DNA of 64,000 bases, taken from assembly GCF_010093595.1 (NCBI RefSeq), contig NW_022985440.1:585215-649214 (forward strand). Reading direction: 5' to 3'. Below the pieces are notes generated by a model. It saw nothing but the letters and a program-made list of their open reading frames with translations. It had not been told where the DNA came from and did no database searches. The translations under genes and the position numbers were made by a program. Source of the DNA: Mytilinidion resinicola (Eukaryota > Ascomycota > Dothideomycetes > Mytilinidiales > Mytilinidiaceae). How positions within the stretch are numbered: position 1 is the first letter of the stretch; each line of letters opens with the position of its first letter. Positions 44,874 through 57,379 of the stretch are shown here, in pieces.

Positions 44874-46495
44874 TCATGCTTTTGTCCACCCCCAGCCCAC
44901 ATGGGCCACCCGCGACGCCCCCATAATCAGCCCCCCAGCAATCATCAACACGCCGCCGAAAATCCAAACCGAATCGAACCCATGCGCATCTATAATCACG
45001 CCGCCAATGGGCGCCCCAATCAGCAACCCGATCGCCGTCACCGAAAAGCACATGCCCATCCTCGTCCCAATCTTACCGCGGTGCTGCAAGCTCAAGCGCA
45101 CGATAATCGTCGGCGGCAAGCTGACCATGCTGCCGGAGAAGAGCCCATACAGCAGCACGAAGACGACGATGCTGGCGACCGAGTGCACGGCCATGAGACA
45201 CAGGCACAGCACGCCCGAGATAATCGCGCACGGCACGATGACGTTGTAGGCGCCGACGCGGTCGGCGACGATGTTGGGCACGATGCGCCCGAAGATGGAC
45301 GCCGAGTTGAGGATGGCGATGAGGTAGAAGGCCAGGTTGTCCGTCGTGATGTGCGCGCGGATGGCGTAGATCTGGATGTAGAAGAAGGGCATGTACAGCC
45401 CCATGAAGCCGGTGAAGGCGCCGAAGACGTAGGTCGTGTAGGCGGCTTCCTTGAACGCGGGCAGGTCGAGCAGCGCGCGCCGCGTCGACGGCAGCACGCG
45501 CACGCGCATCACGGTGTTGGGGACGATGAGGGTTGCGAGCACCATGAAGCCGATGGCGCGCGTCGTCCATCCGAAGCCGGCCGTGGGCATGAGTTTGTGG
45601 AACATGATGGGGTAGATGACGCCGCCTGGAAACGGGGTTAGGAGACATGGGGAGCGGACGGTGCTGTGGGGGAGTGGCTGCGATATGAGGAGTTGGGGGA
45701 GTGATGATGGCTTACCTAGACTGCTGCCAGCAGCGGCCAGGCCGGTAGCAGATGCGAGTTTGGAGGTGAAGTAGGTGGAGAGAATGGCGACACTAGGGAC
45801 GAAGAGACAGCCGGCTCCAATCCCCATGCAGAAAGCCTGCGCGAGGAGGACCTGCCAGTACTCTTTACAAAGACTCAGCATCATTTGGCCGAAGACGAGG
45901 AGGACTGAGCCGCTGAGCAGGAGGTACCGGAAGTAGCCTGCGTCGTAAACAGGCCCGGAGACAGAGCCCACGAGCAACAGGAGGAAGGATTGGATGGATC
46001 CTATCCACGATATAGCAGAAGGCGTGGAGTCCTTCAGTAACGCTGTCTCATAGTATGCTTGATAGCTACCAAAGGTATTTAATATTCCCCTGGGTTAGCG
46101 TCAGTCAAGCGCTACCTGCATGGGCTCCACTATGGCATGCAGCCAAGGGCTAATGTACGACCATGGACGACCGAAATAGGAGAAGCATTAACGTACCATG
46201 AATTGAAGAAGAGGAAAAAGGCGCCGAGCACCTGCAACCACGCCTGGAAGCCGCCATTTGGAATAGAGTCCACGTGGGTTACCGAATGTATTCTCGTAGC
46301 CTTGTTATCCGTTCCAGCTTCCAGGTCGGCTGCCGGCTCCTCAAGGACGTCTTCTCCGTCTTTTTCGTCAAGTTGACCGGCCATTCTGCTGTGTGTTGAC
46401 GCAGCGCGAGAGCTGCTCTCAATTTTCTCTTCGTCGAGGGGCTGGTTGAAGCCGGATGATTGAGAGCGTCGTGCATCTTCCTCGGGGAGGCCCAT
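44874..46495 (-). CDS. MFS transporter, monocarboxylate transporter (SLC16-like) type
   Basis: Three exons: 46197-46495, 45716-46089, 44874-45625; 474 residues. A long acidic N-tail leads to the first membrane segment with the family signature GGFQAWLQVLGAFFLFFNSW and GILNTFGSYQAYYE. SISWIGSIQ-type residues (AISWIGSIQSFLLLL) follow, then GCLFVPSVAILSTYF, FGRIVPNIVADRVGAYNV and the loop QHRGKIGTRMG. This is the fungal monocarboxylate-permease-like (Mch-type) group; the real substrate of most members is unknown. Introns are 106 and 90 nt, the first with a GCTAAC branch site. Exon 3 is very GC-rich, giving long shadow frames on the other strand. Confidence 0.88.
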
Positions 46496-47855
46496 GGTGC
46501 GGCACCTCTCGAAAGCGAGACTATGGCTGGTGTTTATGAATCGGGAGTATCTCAGAAAGGCGCGTCAAATCAGGATGCGAGTTAGCCCTGTCGAAAGTGG
46601 TGAAGAGATAGAAACAAAGGAAGTGATGGGAGAGCCCAGGAAAGAGAGAATGACGGCCGCTACATATGGGGCCAAGTGATGATGGACAGCCGGGATTATA
46701 GAATGACGGGAAGGAAATGGAAGAGCTAGGCAGAGTTCACCAAAGCGGTTCGTACAACAGCCCCTGCTAGCCGTAGGCACGGTTAAGGGAGGCTCCTGGC
46801 GAGCTCGTGACAGCTGCAGGCCGTGGCGTCGACGTGCTTTGTGCCCCACGATTTCGGCAGATCTCCTTGAATCGGCATTTCCATCACCATCTCGTTGGCT
46901 ACCTACAGTCTGACATGCCTTATGTCCGCTAATCCCAGTGAATATAGAATACGCCCGCTAAGTCCAGTATTATCTCAGCTTGTTGACCGCCAATATCCTC
47001 ACTTCTTCGTACAATGCCGTCGGCCGAGGTCAGAGCGATGCCCATAACGGGAATATTTAAAAGAACAGTGGGGCGTGAGTCAAGATCATTTCGCACCGTA
47101 ACATGACAAGATCAGTATTAAATAAACTTGTTGATTTCAAACTTCACATATCTAACTGCGGCCTGAAATCGAACGGGGGCCTGAAACTGGACAGACAGCC
47201 TTGGAGTCGTCCCATATCAGGTCTCCCGGCATACCAAATGGAGCTATAGTGCTCATTATTATCGACACTCCTTTGCGTCTGACGCGATGATCAATCCGAT
47301 ATCCACCCAAGTCGTACCATCCGCCACTAGCTCGCTCGTATGACAAATGTTGATGATGTACAGTCGTAACAGGTTTGGTTCATGAGCGATGCCCTCGCAA
47401 TGCAGACCCGTGATTTTTTTTGTCCCATGCCCAACACGGGAATATGCTCCTCACTACCGAAAACCACGAATTTAAACAGGAGTGGTATAAACTTGATGAA
47501 AAACCAGAAACGCCAACCACGCTCGCTATGCAAAAAGCCACATTTTTTGTGTCCGAGGTCAAAGGAGAAAATCGGCAATTGACACAATCATAACACTTCA
47601 AATCAAACTCACCTAGTGTTTTCGCCCTGCCCATCCACAGCATTACAAGATGAATGCCCAACAACATGAAAAACGTGTCGGATGCACTTCGAGCAATTAG
47701 CTCCATGCAATCCTAGTCCAGATCTAGTTGAAGGTCGGAGACGCTGGTTAAGCCCGAGTACAAGCCAGTAAGGCGCCCAAGAATCAAATATTCACCCGCA
47801 TCCAATTGAGTCCAGAAAGCGCCACACCTTTGCGCAGTGTGTCAGTTGGTAGGTC
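46496..47855. other. Intergenic, no gene seen
   Basis: About 1.36 kb. Short frames at 47.3-47.7 kb overlap one another in different registers and have no motif. No RNA gene recognised. Confidence 0.5.
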
Positions 47856-50121
47856 CTACTCCTGACCGTTGGCGGTTCTCCGGGAGCGCGCCACACAGAA
47901 GCCACTCTCGACTTTGTCCGATTGATCAACACGCTCTTCCCATTGAAGATTCTCTACGAGCTGTTGATCCGCTCCGGATGGTAGCGCACCTTTGCTGTGG
48001 CCCTCCAACGCTTTCTTGCGTCTATCTTCGCGTTCTTCGATGACTGACTTCATAACTTCTACAACCTTGGGCCAACCAAGTTTACCACCGAGCGCGGCAT
48101 TGTCGAATAGGCTTCGAAGAACTGAAAAGGGAAGCGATAGAAGAATGCTTGAGAGTAAAGTCATCACGAAAGTGGGTCGAGGAGTGTCTTCGAGTGGGAC
48201 CTGTCCAAATCTAATCATGCTCAGGCGTGGGTGATGAGTTGAAGGCCTAGGTTCCATGAGATTCGGGATCAATGGACTCCCGGAGAGCTGTGGAGCTATA
48301 TTGTTCAGTCTGAAGTCCGAAGGAAAGCTAAGAGAGATGAAAGCCATGATGCCACGAAGTAGAGAGGAGCTATATGGGTCATATGTAGGCTGGTGTATAG
48401 AAGGAGATTCTGATTGAGCATCACGCCACGGTGGGCTGAGTCCGCCTTGTAGAGCGAATTCCAGGGCGCGCTCAATGTTGTCCCATCTGAGAACGTGCAG
48501 CGCAATGTCAATACCCCGGTTGGCAACTTCTGGTAGTCGAAGGAAGGCTCCAGCAGCGGAGAAACTCAGAGCTTGGTCCATACGTTGGCGGGCTAGACCA
48601 TATGGGTCGACCTGCTCCGCATTACGATCAAAAGCTTGCAGGCCTTGTGAGAACTTTGCCGGTATTGGAAGAGGTGCACCGTAGAGATACTTGAGAGCCT
48701 CCGTCACTGCTTGCTGAGTAATGAACTTATCGTCAACAAAAAGTTGCGTGATTTTGACACCATCTTGATAACGTTCAGTCGCTGCAGAGAATGCCAACGC
48801 CAGAGTTTTGCTATCTGCAACGATGACGCTGTGAACCGGCATGGCGAAGAAAGGTGCGGTGTCTGCAAATCCAATTTGAAGAAGGCGGTCCGCAAACTCT
48901 GGATTTCCGAACCGGGAATAAAGGTAGTCAATACGGGCGATTCTGCTGGTTTCTACCTCTGGATCTACGGCCCTATGGCGGATGCCGTTCTGTAGTCTAG
49001 AGACTTGGCCCAGACCGGTAGCCTCGGGAAGATGTTTGAGCTCTCCTTCGTGTGTTTGGCTGGATGTTTGAGACGCAGATCGAGAAGGCTTCGCAGTGCC
49101 GTTAGTCAGCGCAGGCTCATGAAGCGGTATATATGGCTCCTGCTGCACCATCTGATAGGGAGCATGATTAGCATGCGGATACCATGGCTGATGCTGTCCC
49201 ATCAGATGTTGAGGTGGAGGGTCTCGCCGATATCCGTATGCTACAGGGGGAGGCATGTTCATAGGAGGAAACATTATGTGGCCATTGGGATCTGAAGGAT
49301 GGTGAGAGTGGCCTGGAGTAAAGAACTGCGGCGGAGCATAGTTTCCGGGCGCGAAGCCGGGCGGTGGAGGATGGTATCCCGTCATGCCTAGAGGGGGAGC
49401 TGGCGAAGAGTTGGATGAGTCCGGGAAGCCTCCAAATATAATGCTACCAGTACTTGGCCGAGGGTGGTGAATGCCAGTATCAATCATAGGAGGTTGGAAA
49501 GATGGCGTCGACGAAGAAGTTGCCGAATTAGGAGTAGAAGTGTGTTCGGCAGGATAGAAAGGAGGCGGTAGTTCTTTGATTGGATATCGTGTAGGCTCTG
49601 GAGCGACAGGCGAGAAGTTAAGCTCCGTCGCTTCGGTTTGCTCGTCCGACACTGTTGAACCTGGTACAAACATTTTAGCAATTGGACAGTTTCCCCAACT
49701 TAAAAAGTAACAAGCAAAAGTAATGGTGCCACACGGAATGAGCATTTCGCTGACCTCGGGTGTTCTGCGTTTCTTCCACATGAACTCCCGACACCCTGCT
49801 AGAGGAGCTTCCAGGCGAGTCCTCAGCTGGCCTGTCTTGGCTCAGAGCGGAGGCTTTAGACTCGGGCGTGAGAGGAGCTTGCGCCTCTGTCAGACGCTGC
49901 TCGTCTGGCAGCTTCTCCACGGCTGTTGAAGCTTCAGTGTGGTCCGGTGGTGCGTCGGAAGGTCCAGTGTTCTCCGGAGTGGTTGGGACGCTCGCGCGAG
50001 GAGCGCGAGGAGCACGAGAGAAGGCTAGTGGAATAGCGGGAACGATTCGAAGCATGACGGGCGTCGGTCTGCTGGCTTTGCTCTGGGTGGAGCGGGTCGG
50101 TTCAGCGGTGGAGGGCGCCAT
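47856..50121 (-). CDS. BTB-like domain protein with Pro-rich N-terminus
   Basis: Two exons, 49755-50121 and 47856-49651, with a 103-nt intron; 720 residues. This junction was chosen because it joins the two frames exactly (…NTR to VSDEQ). The N-terminal 300 residues are disordered, Pro/Ser/Thr-rich, then Pro/His/Tyr-rich (GMTGYHPPPPGFAPGNYAPP). The folded part begins at SRIARIDYLYSRFGNPEFAD and reads like the fungal BTB/POZ set (FFAMPVHSVIVADSKTLALA, then VDDKFITQQAVTEALKYLYG), followed by helical repeats. Such proteins can act as adaptors for cullin-3 ligases or in chromatin. The exact role is unknown. The gene is divergent from the GST gene. Confidence 0.78.
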
Positions 50122-50795
50122 TGCGGGAGCTGGGGAGCGAGGCGGGAGAAAAGGATCGGCAGCGTCTCCAAGATAATTGCGCTGGACGCGGCGAGTTCAA
50201 TTATCCTGGAGCGCCTAAGAAGAGCAAGACGTCGCGACAGGCTGGACGAACGGCGCGGTAGGTGGTGGGGATTGTGCAGATTCAGAAGAGCTGCTCGCCA
50301 AGAGTTCAGACGGGCCCGAGCTCGGGCAAAGTGACCTCACCACCTTTTTTCGTGCTTGCCATAGCTACGCTACATGAAGAGAAGCATCGGTATATGTGTC
50401 GAAGCTGTAGAGAATGTCGCCATGCTCCAGTTCGCTGTTCTACTGGGGCTATCATAGCCCAGAGGCTCCTTAGTCCTACCTTCCTAAACGACAGTAAGTC
50501 TGACTACTCATGTAATTCTAGTAACAAGCAACACTCAGTATCGGTGTAAAATTACTACACCTAGGATGTCTTGGAAAGCTTCACGGCATTAAGGCCTCTA
50601 GAGTTCCATTCCCGCGGCATCGAAAGTGGGGTAGAAGACCCCCCACTGCGTCATGCATCTTATAAAGCATGCAGACTCCTCTTTAATTTAAACAAATCTG
50701 AGGCTGAACATTGCTCTACCCTCCTGCACTCTACTGTTTGCTCACACCTTTTAATTATTCCTGAAAGTAAATTGTATCATTGCTGCACTCAAACA
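50122..50795. promoter_or_regulatory. Divergent upstream region of BTB-like and GST genes
   Basis: 674 bp with no motif-bearing frame. It includes an AT-richer segment (50.65-50.79 kb) directly before the GST start. Confidence 0.45.
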
Positions 50796-51763
50796 ATGTC
50801 CAGCCAGAACAAGACCCAGCAGCACCCCGACTCGGACCTCTATCCAGAGGCTACCGGTCTGGCTACAGCAACAGTAAAGGTATAAATACTCGACCAACAG
50901 ACCCGAATTTCATACCATCAAGAAATGCAAGCCTCCCCTAACAACCCCCAGGCCCACTCAACCGAGCACTCCCTCAAGCTCTACGCCGGCTGGTTCTGCC
51001 CCTTCGTCCAACGCGCCTGGATGGTCCTCGAAGAAAAGAAGACCCCCTACCAATACATCGAAGGTCCCCATCCCCTTCCCTACCCCCTCTTCTCCCTCCC
51101 CAACCTAACCCCCACCCAGTAAACCCCTACCACAAACCCACCTCCCTCCTCTCCCTCAACCCGCGCGGCCTCGTCCCCACCCTCGCCTACAACAACCAGC
51201 CCCTGTACGAAAGCACCGTCCTGTGCGAGTTCCTCGAAGACGCCTTCCCCGAGCACACCCCCTCCCTCCGCCCCGCAGACCCCTACGTCCGCGCCCGCGC
51301 CCGCATCTGGACCGACTTCGTCGGCTCGCGGATCATCCCTGCCTATCACCGCTTCCTGCAATACCAACCCACCCGCGACGGCGCCGAAGGACTCTCCAAA
51401 GCGCGGGAGGAGTTCCTCGGGCACCTGAAAGAGTGGACGAGAGCGATGGACCCCGTCGGGCCCTGGTTCCTCGGCGGCGACTTCAGCCTCGTAGATGTGG
51501 CGCTCGCGCCGTGGGCGGTGAGGATGTTTGTGTTTGATGTGTTCAAAGGCGGGTTGGGGATTCCAGAGGAGGGAAAAGGGGGGGAAGATGAAGAGGTCTG
51601 GGCGCGGTGGAGGAAGTGGAGTAGGGCGGTTGAGGAGAGGAAGAGTGTCAGGGAGACTATGAGTGAGCGGGAGCATTATTTGCCGATTTATCAGCGGTAT
51701 GCGGATGATGTGGCGCAGAGTGAGATGGCGAAGGCGAGTCGGGCGGGGAGGGGGGTGCCGTGA
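50796..51763 (+). CDS. Glutathione S-transferase, omega-like
   Basis: Three exons: 50796-50879, 50952-51063, 51120-51763; 279 residues. The thioredoxin-fold half reads LKLYAGWFCPFVQRAWMVLE, with the CPF active site of omega/thiol-type GSTs, then the cross-intron VNPYHKPTSLLSLNPRGLVP and the glutathione-binding LYESTVLCEFLED (ESxxIxxYL-like). The helical C-terminal half contains WFLGGDFSLVDVALAPW (N-capping box). These enzymes carry out glutathione-dependent reductions, for example of dehydroascorbate, or detoxification. The donor of intron 2 is weak (GTCCCC), but the join restores the family motif. The neighbouring PAL gene is convergent. Confidence 0.9.
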
Positions 51764-52006
51764 GGGGATTGCGTGGAGGGAGAAGGGAAGAGGGTGCGTG
51801 AGTGGAGAAATCTGTTAGTACGGCGTTGTGTCTATGTCCATGGAGTAAAGAAATGGGCACTGTCCAAAGAGCAGAAAACTCATCAAAATTATGACGCAAA
51901 ATCTACCGACCAGGCCATCTATTGCGGAAAACTGAACTCCCTTTGCGATATGATCTCAATAAGCTGACTGAACAATCGTGGCTTCACCGGTCATAACATC
52001 CGCCAC

Positions 52007-54547
52007 TCATTTCACAAGAGCGCCTGGATGCTGTGTCGCCTCCTTCAAACACTCAACAACCTGTTCGATCAAACTTCCAGTGCGGAGCGCATCGTAGATG
52101 ATGCTAATCCAGCCCCCAGTAGTCTTCTTGTCGACATTATCTTTCGGTTCTTTCGACGGCGCAGGTGAGATACCAGATGGGTCAGCAACAGGAGTCGGAT
52201 GGTCTATGACTCCTCTATGGATTGGGACCTTCAATTCTCGCCGGACGAAGATGTACATGCGCTTCGAGGCGGCTCCGAGGTAGGGAGTCGCATCTGGACC
52301 CCGAAGATATTGTGACCGAATAGATTCGAACGCGAACTCACCCTGTTCTGTAGCCTGGATCCGGAAGCTGTGAACCGCTTTGAGCAGCTTTGCATTTAGC
52401 TCTGGAGATTCCATCGTGTTTCCTACTGTAGCCTCTTGGAAACCCGTCAGAACGATAGTTTGACTGCTGGTCATGATATTCTTGAATCGATTAGAGAGGT
52501 CCATGATCGAAGTTTTCACGAACTCTTGCGATACGTGAGTCCATATGAGACTAACAAGCCGTTCTACTGTATGTTTGTCCAAAATGTCCTCGAAATTAGT
52601 TCTAGTCAGCGCCTCCAAGTTGCTCTTCCAGGTTTCCAAGAATATGACGTGCATAGCTCTCAGGTCCAGGGCCTGACACAATACGTACAGGTAGGTAGCT
52701 GACATGAGTGACAGCAGCTCAACCGCAGTATGCGTATACCGTGCGCTGATGAGTGCCAGGGAATTCAGCGCTTGATTACCCATCTCAGCATTCTGCACAT
52801 GGTTGTGGACCGGATTCGCGAGAAACGAGAGCTCGGACATATAGGCAGCCATGTTAATGTCCACCCCTTTCATCGTGAAGCTCGTGCTTGGGTCATCCGC
52901 GCAAAGACTAGGCGGAAGACCGCGGTTGGTGTTGGGATTCAGCAACTCGGTACATTGTGCGAACAGCATGCGACCAATGGCTTGAGCAGCGATGCGGGAC
53001 TTTTCTATGGCACATGTGACGGCAACAGCCTGAAAGTTACCGCCATGATAGATTGTGCCTCCCTGAGCGTCGATGAGAGGGTTGTCCGTCGTCGAATTGC
53101 ACTCGATGCTTAGCTGTTCGTGCGCGAGCATGAGGTCCTCGAGGAATGGGCCAAGCCATTGAGGGACTGTCCGGACGGAGTAGCGGTCTTGAAAGAGCCC
53201 CGTAGCAGCTGCAGGAGAACTACCAGCCACTCCACTAGCTAGTTTCGTACCACTCAGCATAGCGAGAATATTGCCAGCGACTTCTTTTTGGCCACGGTGA
53301 GGCCGCACATCTGATATGAAGGGAAAGAAAGATTCTGCGGTCCCCAGTATAGCCTCAACCCCCATCGCGGCCAGAACTTGCCCGAAGGCAAGGAGGTTGT
53401 TGAGGTCATGTAAGGCCAAGGATGCAACTGCTGCAGATACTGCCGTACCGTTAACCAATGCCAGAGCTTCTTTTGGTTTAAAGGATGTTGGTGCGATCCC
53501 TATCTTTTTCAAGGTCTCCGATGCAGGAATAGGGAGACGTTGCTGGGCTAAGCATTCGTCTGTCTCGTTCCAGACGTAGATCCCAGGATTGCCTTCCAGA
53601 GCTCCGGCTAAGTAGGACAGCGGACTCAGATCTCCCGACGCTGATATACTACCTCGGAGAGGCACTAGTGGGATGCAATTGAGTTCCAAAAGCTTCAAGA
53701 GATGCTCGATAATCTGTGGTCGGACTGCTGAATGGCCTCTCGATAAAGTGTTGCAACGCACGAGCATCGTGGCCCGAACCCATGGTTCCGGGAGTGCGAG
53801 AGAGGAAAAGACATCGGGCTGTAGGGCGGAAGTGAACACTGCAGCTTGGTCGGTGCCGGAAAGAGGATTACCTCTAGGAAGGACTCCGCTATGCTGCATT
53901 TGTAATAGTGCGCGTTGTAATTCACCGTGGTTTGTTGTTCGTACATCCGCACTACCACCAAAGCCGGTGTTGATACCTGAACAGTTGTGAGGAGATTATA
54001 GCAATATCTCAAAAGGATAGAAACGAACCGTATACTGTATGGCCTTCTCTCAGGTAGTTGTCGAGAAATCGCACACTGTCGTCAATGCGGGCTTTCACTG
54101 CTGGATGTGGATCTAGGATACCGGAAATGCCATATCTATCATCTTTGTCAGCTTCATTTCTAGAATGGATGTATAGGACCTCGTTATAGGTTTGCGCACA
54201 CTGTTCTACCACTGCCTGCGGTGCTGCAACGTCTCTTCAAGAGACCAATCGGAAACAATGCTCGTCATGCTGAGCAATCTGTAAACTCGCTAAAGCCGCA
54301 CTAGCAGTGGCAGATGATAATAGGGAAAAAGTAGAAAATCGGTTGAAAAATACCTAGATACGGCGACGATGCTAGCTATTTCTAGCGACGATCCATCGAC
54401 GACGATTGGGTTGCGATCTTGAATCCTCATCCGTAGAGTTTCCCACTCGGAAATTACAATGCTTGAATGGCCGTTTTCCTGACTCGGGGGCAGGTCTACG
54501 GCACCACCAGAATTGGTTCCAGAACGAATGGAGACTGGTGTTTCCAT
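52007..54547 (-). CDS. PAL: Phenylalanine ammonia-lyase
   Basis: Three exons: 54354-54547, 54029-54135, 52007-53976; 756 residues, usual for fungal PAL. Exon 1 ends at IVVDGSSLEIASIVAVSR and is joined across a 218-nt intron (branch GCTGAC) to YGISGILDPH. TVYGINTGFGGSADVRT follows. The ASG triplet that forms the MIO prosthetic group is in SISASGDLSPLSYLAGAL. NPLIDAQGGTIYHGGNFQAV and a region NRGLPPSLCADDPSTSFTMK mark the eukaryotic aromatic ammonia-lyase branch and separate it from bacterial HAL. The reaction is L-phenylalanine to trans-cinnamate plus ammonia. The tyrosine loop (YG in HTVYG) is conserved. In filamentous fungi PAL serves catabolism or aromatic metabolite supply. Confidence 0.93.
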
Positions 54548-55092
54548 TTTTGAAGGTGGATGTATTACAAGAAGTGGAGGTACCCGTCAAAATATAATCG
54601 GGCCGGCCCAGAGGTCAATGCGCAGATCCGATAAGCACCCACGTGGAAGCGGGGCCCCAAAGATTAGATTCACCTTCCGAAGATGATATGCCACCCTATA
54701 TGGGGTGAAGAAAGTCATTGACCTAGTATGTAGCGCGATGATAGGATCAAGACTCCTCACGGCAATCAAGGGAGTCACCAAACACCTTCTCAGAATACTT
54801 CGTAATAAGCCGCAAGTCACGGCGTAGGAGAGATAGAAAGATAAAAGATTCCGCGGAATTTGTAGAGTTTGAGAAATGGAAAGGCATGCCAAACGTTCGA
54901 ACATGCGTACCATGGTGAAGTTGTAGACGAAAATGCTCGACATACTCCTAGGAACATACCTCATGCTTATTCTGAACCAAAAAAGTCTAATGTAGCCCTC
55001 AAAAACCTATTTTGGATATCTCTAGTGAACGCCCCCAATATGCAAATCCCAATTCCTATGCAAAGTGTCGTAAAATCATCTATCGTAGCCCA
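54548..55092. other. Intergenic, no gene seen
   Basis: PAL upstream region and JJJ1 3' flank. A 125-codon frame on the minus strand has no motif and is rejected. Confidence 0.5.
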
Positions 55093-56747
55093 TCAAATTT
55101 TTCTTCCTCCCTTGCCAGTCTTCTGCGGGGGAGCAGCGTGACCGAAATCCTTAATATGCTGAAACATACGGGTTCTCGACGAAAAGCCTACATTGCAGAC
55201 TGCGCACTTGAACTGGAGATCGGACTGATCGATTGCAGCTTGCTGAGCTGCCTTCTTTGCCCGTTTTTGTGCTGCTTTTCCAAGCTTCGGTTGTGAAGAT
55301 TCCTTGAGAGGGTCTGTCGCTAGGGGATCTATCAAGGTCGCTGAAGACGCTAAGCTTTCTGAGCCTCCAAGGCGATCCTCAATCTCAGATCGAGAAGCGT
55401 ACTCGTCGTCTTCGTCATCCGATGATTCCGAGTGTGGTGTCGAGCTTTTCACAAACTTTTGGTCTTCTTCCTGATTGTCCTGGGTAACCTCTGAGCCTTC
55501 GTCGTCAACATCTAGCTCGCCTAACTCATGCGTCACTTCTTCGGCGCCGTCTTTCTCAACAGTGACCACTTTATCAGCACCGTCCATGGATGTTGGTGTG
55601 TTCGCCCCACTACCGGATATATCATCGTCGAGGTTTAGATGCCGATTGTCTTTCTGCATTTGCCGTTTTAGGGCTTGAACTGCCTTTTGGTGCTTCTTGC
55701 TCTTCTCGTGGGCATCATACTGTCGCTCACTTTTGAAGGTCTTGTGGCAGGCCACACACTCATACTGTTCCTCGTCGCTTTCTTCCTCTACCTCATCCTC
55801 CTCATCCTCAGCGTTGCGGCTAGTCGCCCAATCTGGCACTTTGCCTTGGATTTTAGCCGCATTGGCGGCTTTCTGGCGGGCAGCTTGGGCTCGTGCCGCG
55901 TCACGGAGAGTCTTCTCACGCTCTTCGACAGTCTGAGTATGGGGTGTGTATCTTGGGTCGCGCTTTCGAACGAACGCCACCAGAGTCCTAACTGCGTCGT
56001 TGAAGTCACGTATTCCGGCATCCCGCAACCTTTTGTTCTCTTTCTCCATCATCCTCCTCACTCGTCGATCGGGAGCCTCGGAGTAGCGATAGAGATCCAT
56101 CCAGGCAAAACTTTTTTTAGTCGAGAAACTAGCCCAAGTGGCATAAAATGGCTGGACCACACCCTCATAGGAGTCGTCCTTATGGCCGAACGAAGGATAG
56201 TCTAGCACATCTGTACTTTCCCAGTCCGCGGCTGCCTCCTCTTCTCGTGCCAAAGTGACAAATGTGTCTCGAAGAAAGCCGAAAAAACCGGAAGGTGCAT
56301 CGGAGAAGTCTATCCCACCATGGAATTTCCTGAGCATACGGGCAATGTCTTCCGAGGTTGTGACACGCATGTCATGTTCATAGTGTGCCTCTCCACCAGC
56401 GTCTCCTCCTCGCAGGATGTCCCGTTCGTGGGCGTCATACCAGGCGCGTTCGTTCTTGTCGGATAGGATTTCGTAGGCGACCTGGACTTCAGCGAAGAGT
56501 GCCGTGGTTCGTTCCACGTCGTCATAGTTGCGGTCGGGGTGCAGTTCGAGGGCCTTCTTGCGGTATGCCTTTTTGATCCTGTCGCACAGTATCAGTCACT
56601 GGTGTAAAGTCATTATTCTGAGACATACTCTTCGTCGCTCGCGGTTCTCTCTACGCCCAGCAGTTCGTAGTAGCTGACTTTCAGCTCACCAGCAGCGGGC
56701 GAGGCGTTGCCATTGTGGCCAGCACCAGAAGAGTGATTCGCCCCCAT
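55093..56747 (-). CDS. JJJ1: JJJ1-type J-domain protein with two C2H2 fingers
   Basis: Two exons, 56629-56747 and 55093-56578, with a 50-nt intron; 534 residues. The J domain spans the intron: YYELLGVERTASDEEIKKAY, RKKALELHPDRNYDD (HPD motif), YEILSDKNERAWYDAHE. Downstream are the family block (FYATWASFSTKKSFAWMDLY), a basic coiled coil (KTLRDAARAQAARQKAANAA), a U1-like zinc finger (YECVACHKTFKSERQYDAHE), an acidic linker and a second finger (FKCAVCNVGFSSRTRMFQHI). This is the order in yeast Jjj1 / human DNAJC21, the cytosolic Hsp70 partner that recycles the Arx1-Alb1 export complex from pre-60S ribosomes. Confidence 0.94.
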
Positions 56748-57379
56748 GTTCGCAGTCGGGGATCGGCCGCAAGAGACATTTGCAGGGTGTGATGACGCAG
56801 AGGTGGTGGGGAGTGGGGAGTGAAAAAAGGCCAGGTTCTTTTCACGTGCTGGACGGTGGGATCAGATAGTCTAGACCTGATTCAGCATCCAAGAAAGACA
56901 GCTTCTGCGCACAGAACATATGAGCGTCATCGAAGGAGCCCTAACAGCGTAAAACAAGTGAAAAACTGATGGCAAAAGTCCATCTATTCCGCTATATAAA
57001 CGTTAGGATATAGAAAGTGCAGCATATCCACGAGCCTTCTAGGCCTAGCCAGCCCATTCCCGCGGCGAAAATGTCTGGATGGTGAACGCTGATTGGCGGC
57101 AGTGCCCATGGCCATCTCGACCGCGACATCGTGACTTGCAAACCCTCAACCGCCACTGCTCTTCAGCCCCTAGCGCCTGCTAAGTTGCCGCGCTCTAGCA
57201 TCTCCTAGCTAGGTACTTCTCGCTCGCTGGTTTGCCATGGCTTCTAGCTACACACCAGCTATTGTCAACCTTTCAGTACCATTCACCGCACTCGTTCGTA
57301 CCAAATATCAATCCATATCCCTGCTGCGTGGCGACGGTCCAGTCATCAGTCCATATTGCTCCACGTGCGCCGTTCCAAC
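56748..57379. promoter_or_regulatory. Divergent upstream region of JJJ1 and SPX-RING genes
   Basis: 632 bp, no convincing gene. It contains CT-rich stretches before the SPX-RING start. Confidence 0.45.

Noticed and set aside
44901..45641. 246-codon plus-strand frame
   Set aside because: Antisense of the GC-rich last exon of the monocarboxylate-type MFS gene; no motif of its own.
54587..54964. 125-codon minus-strand frame between PAL and JJJ1
   Set aside because: No motif, no splice structure, irregular composition.
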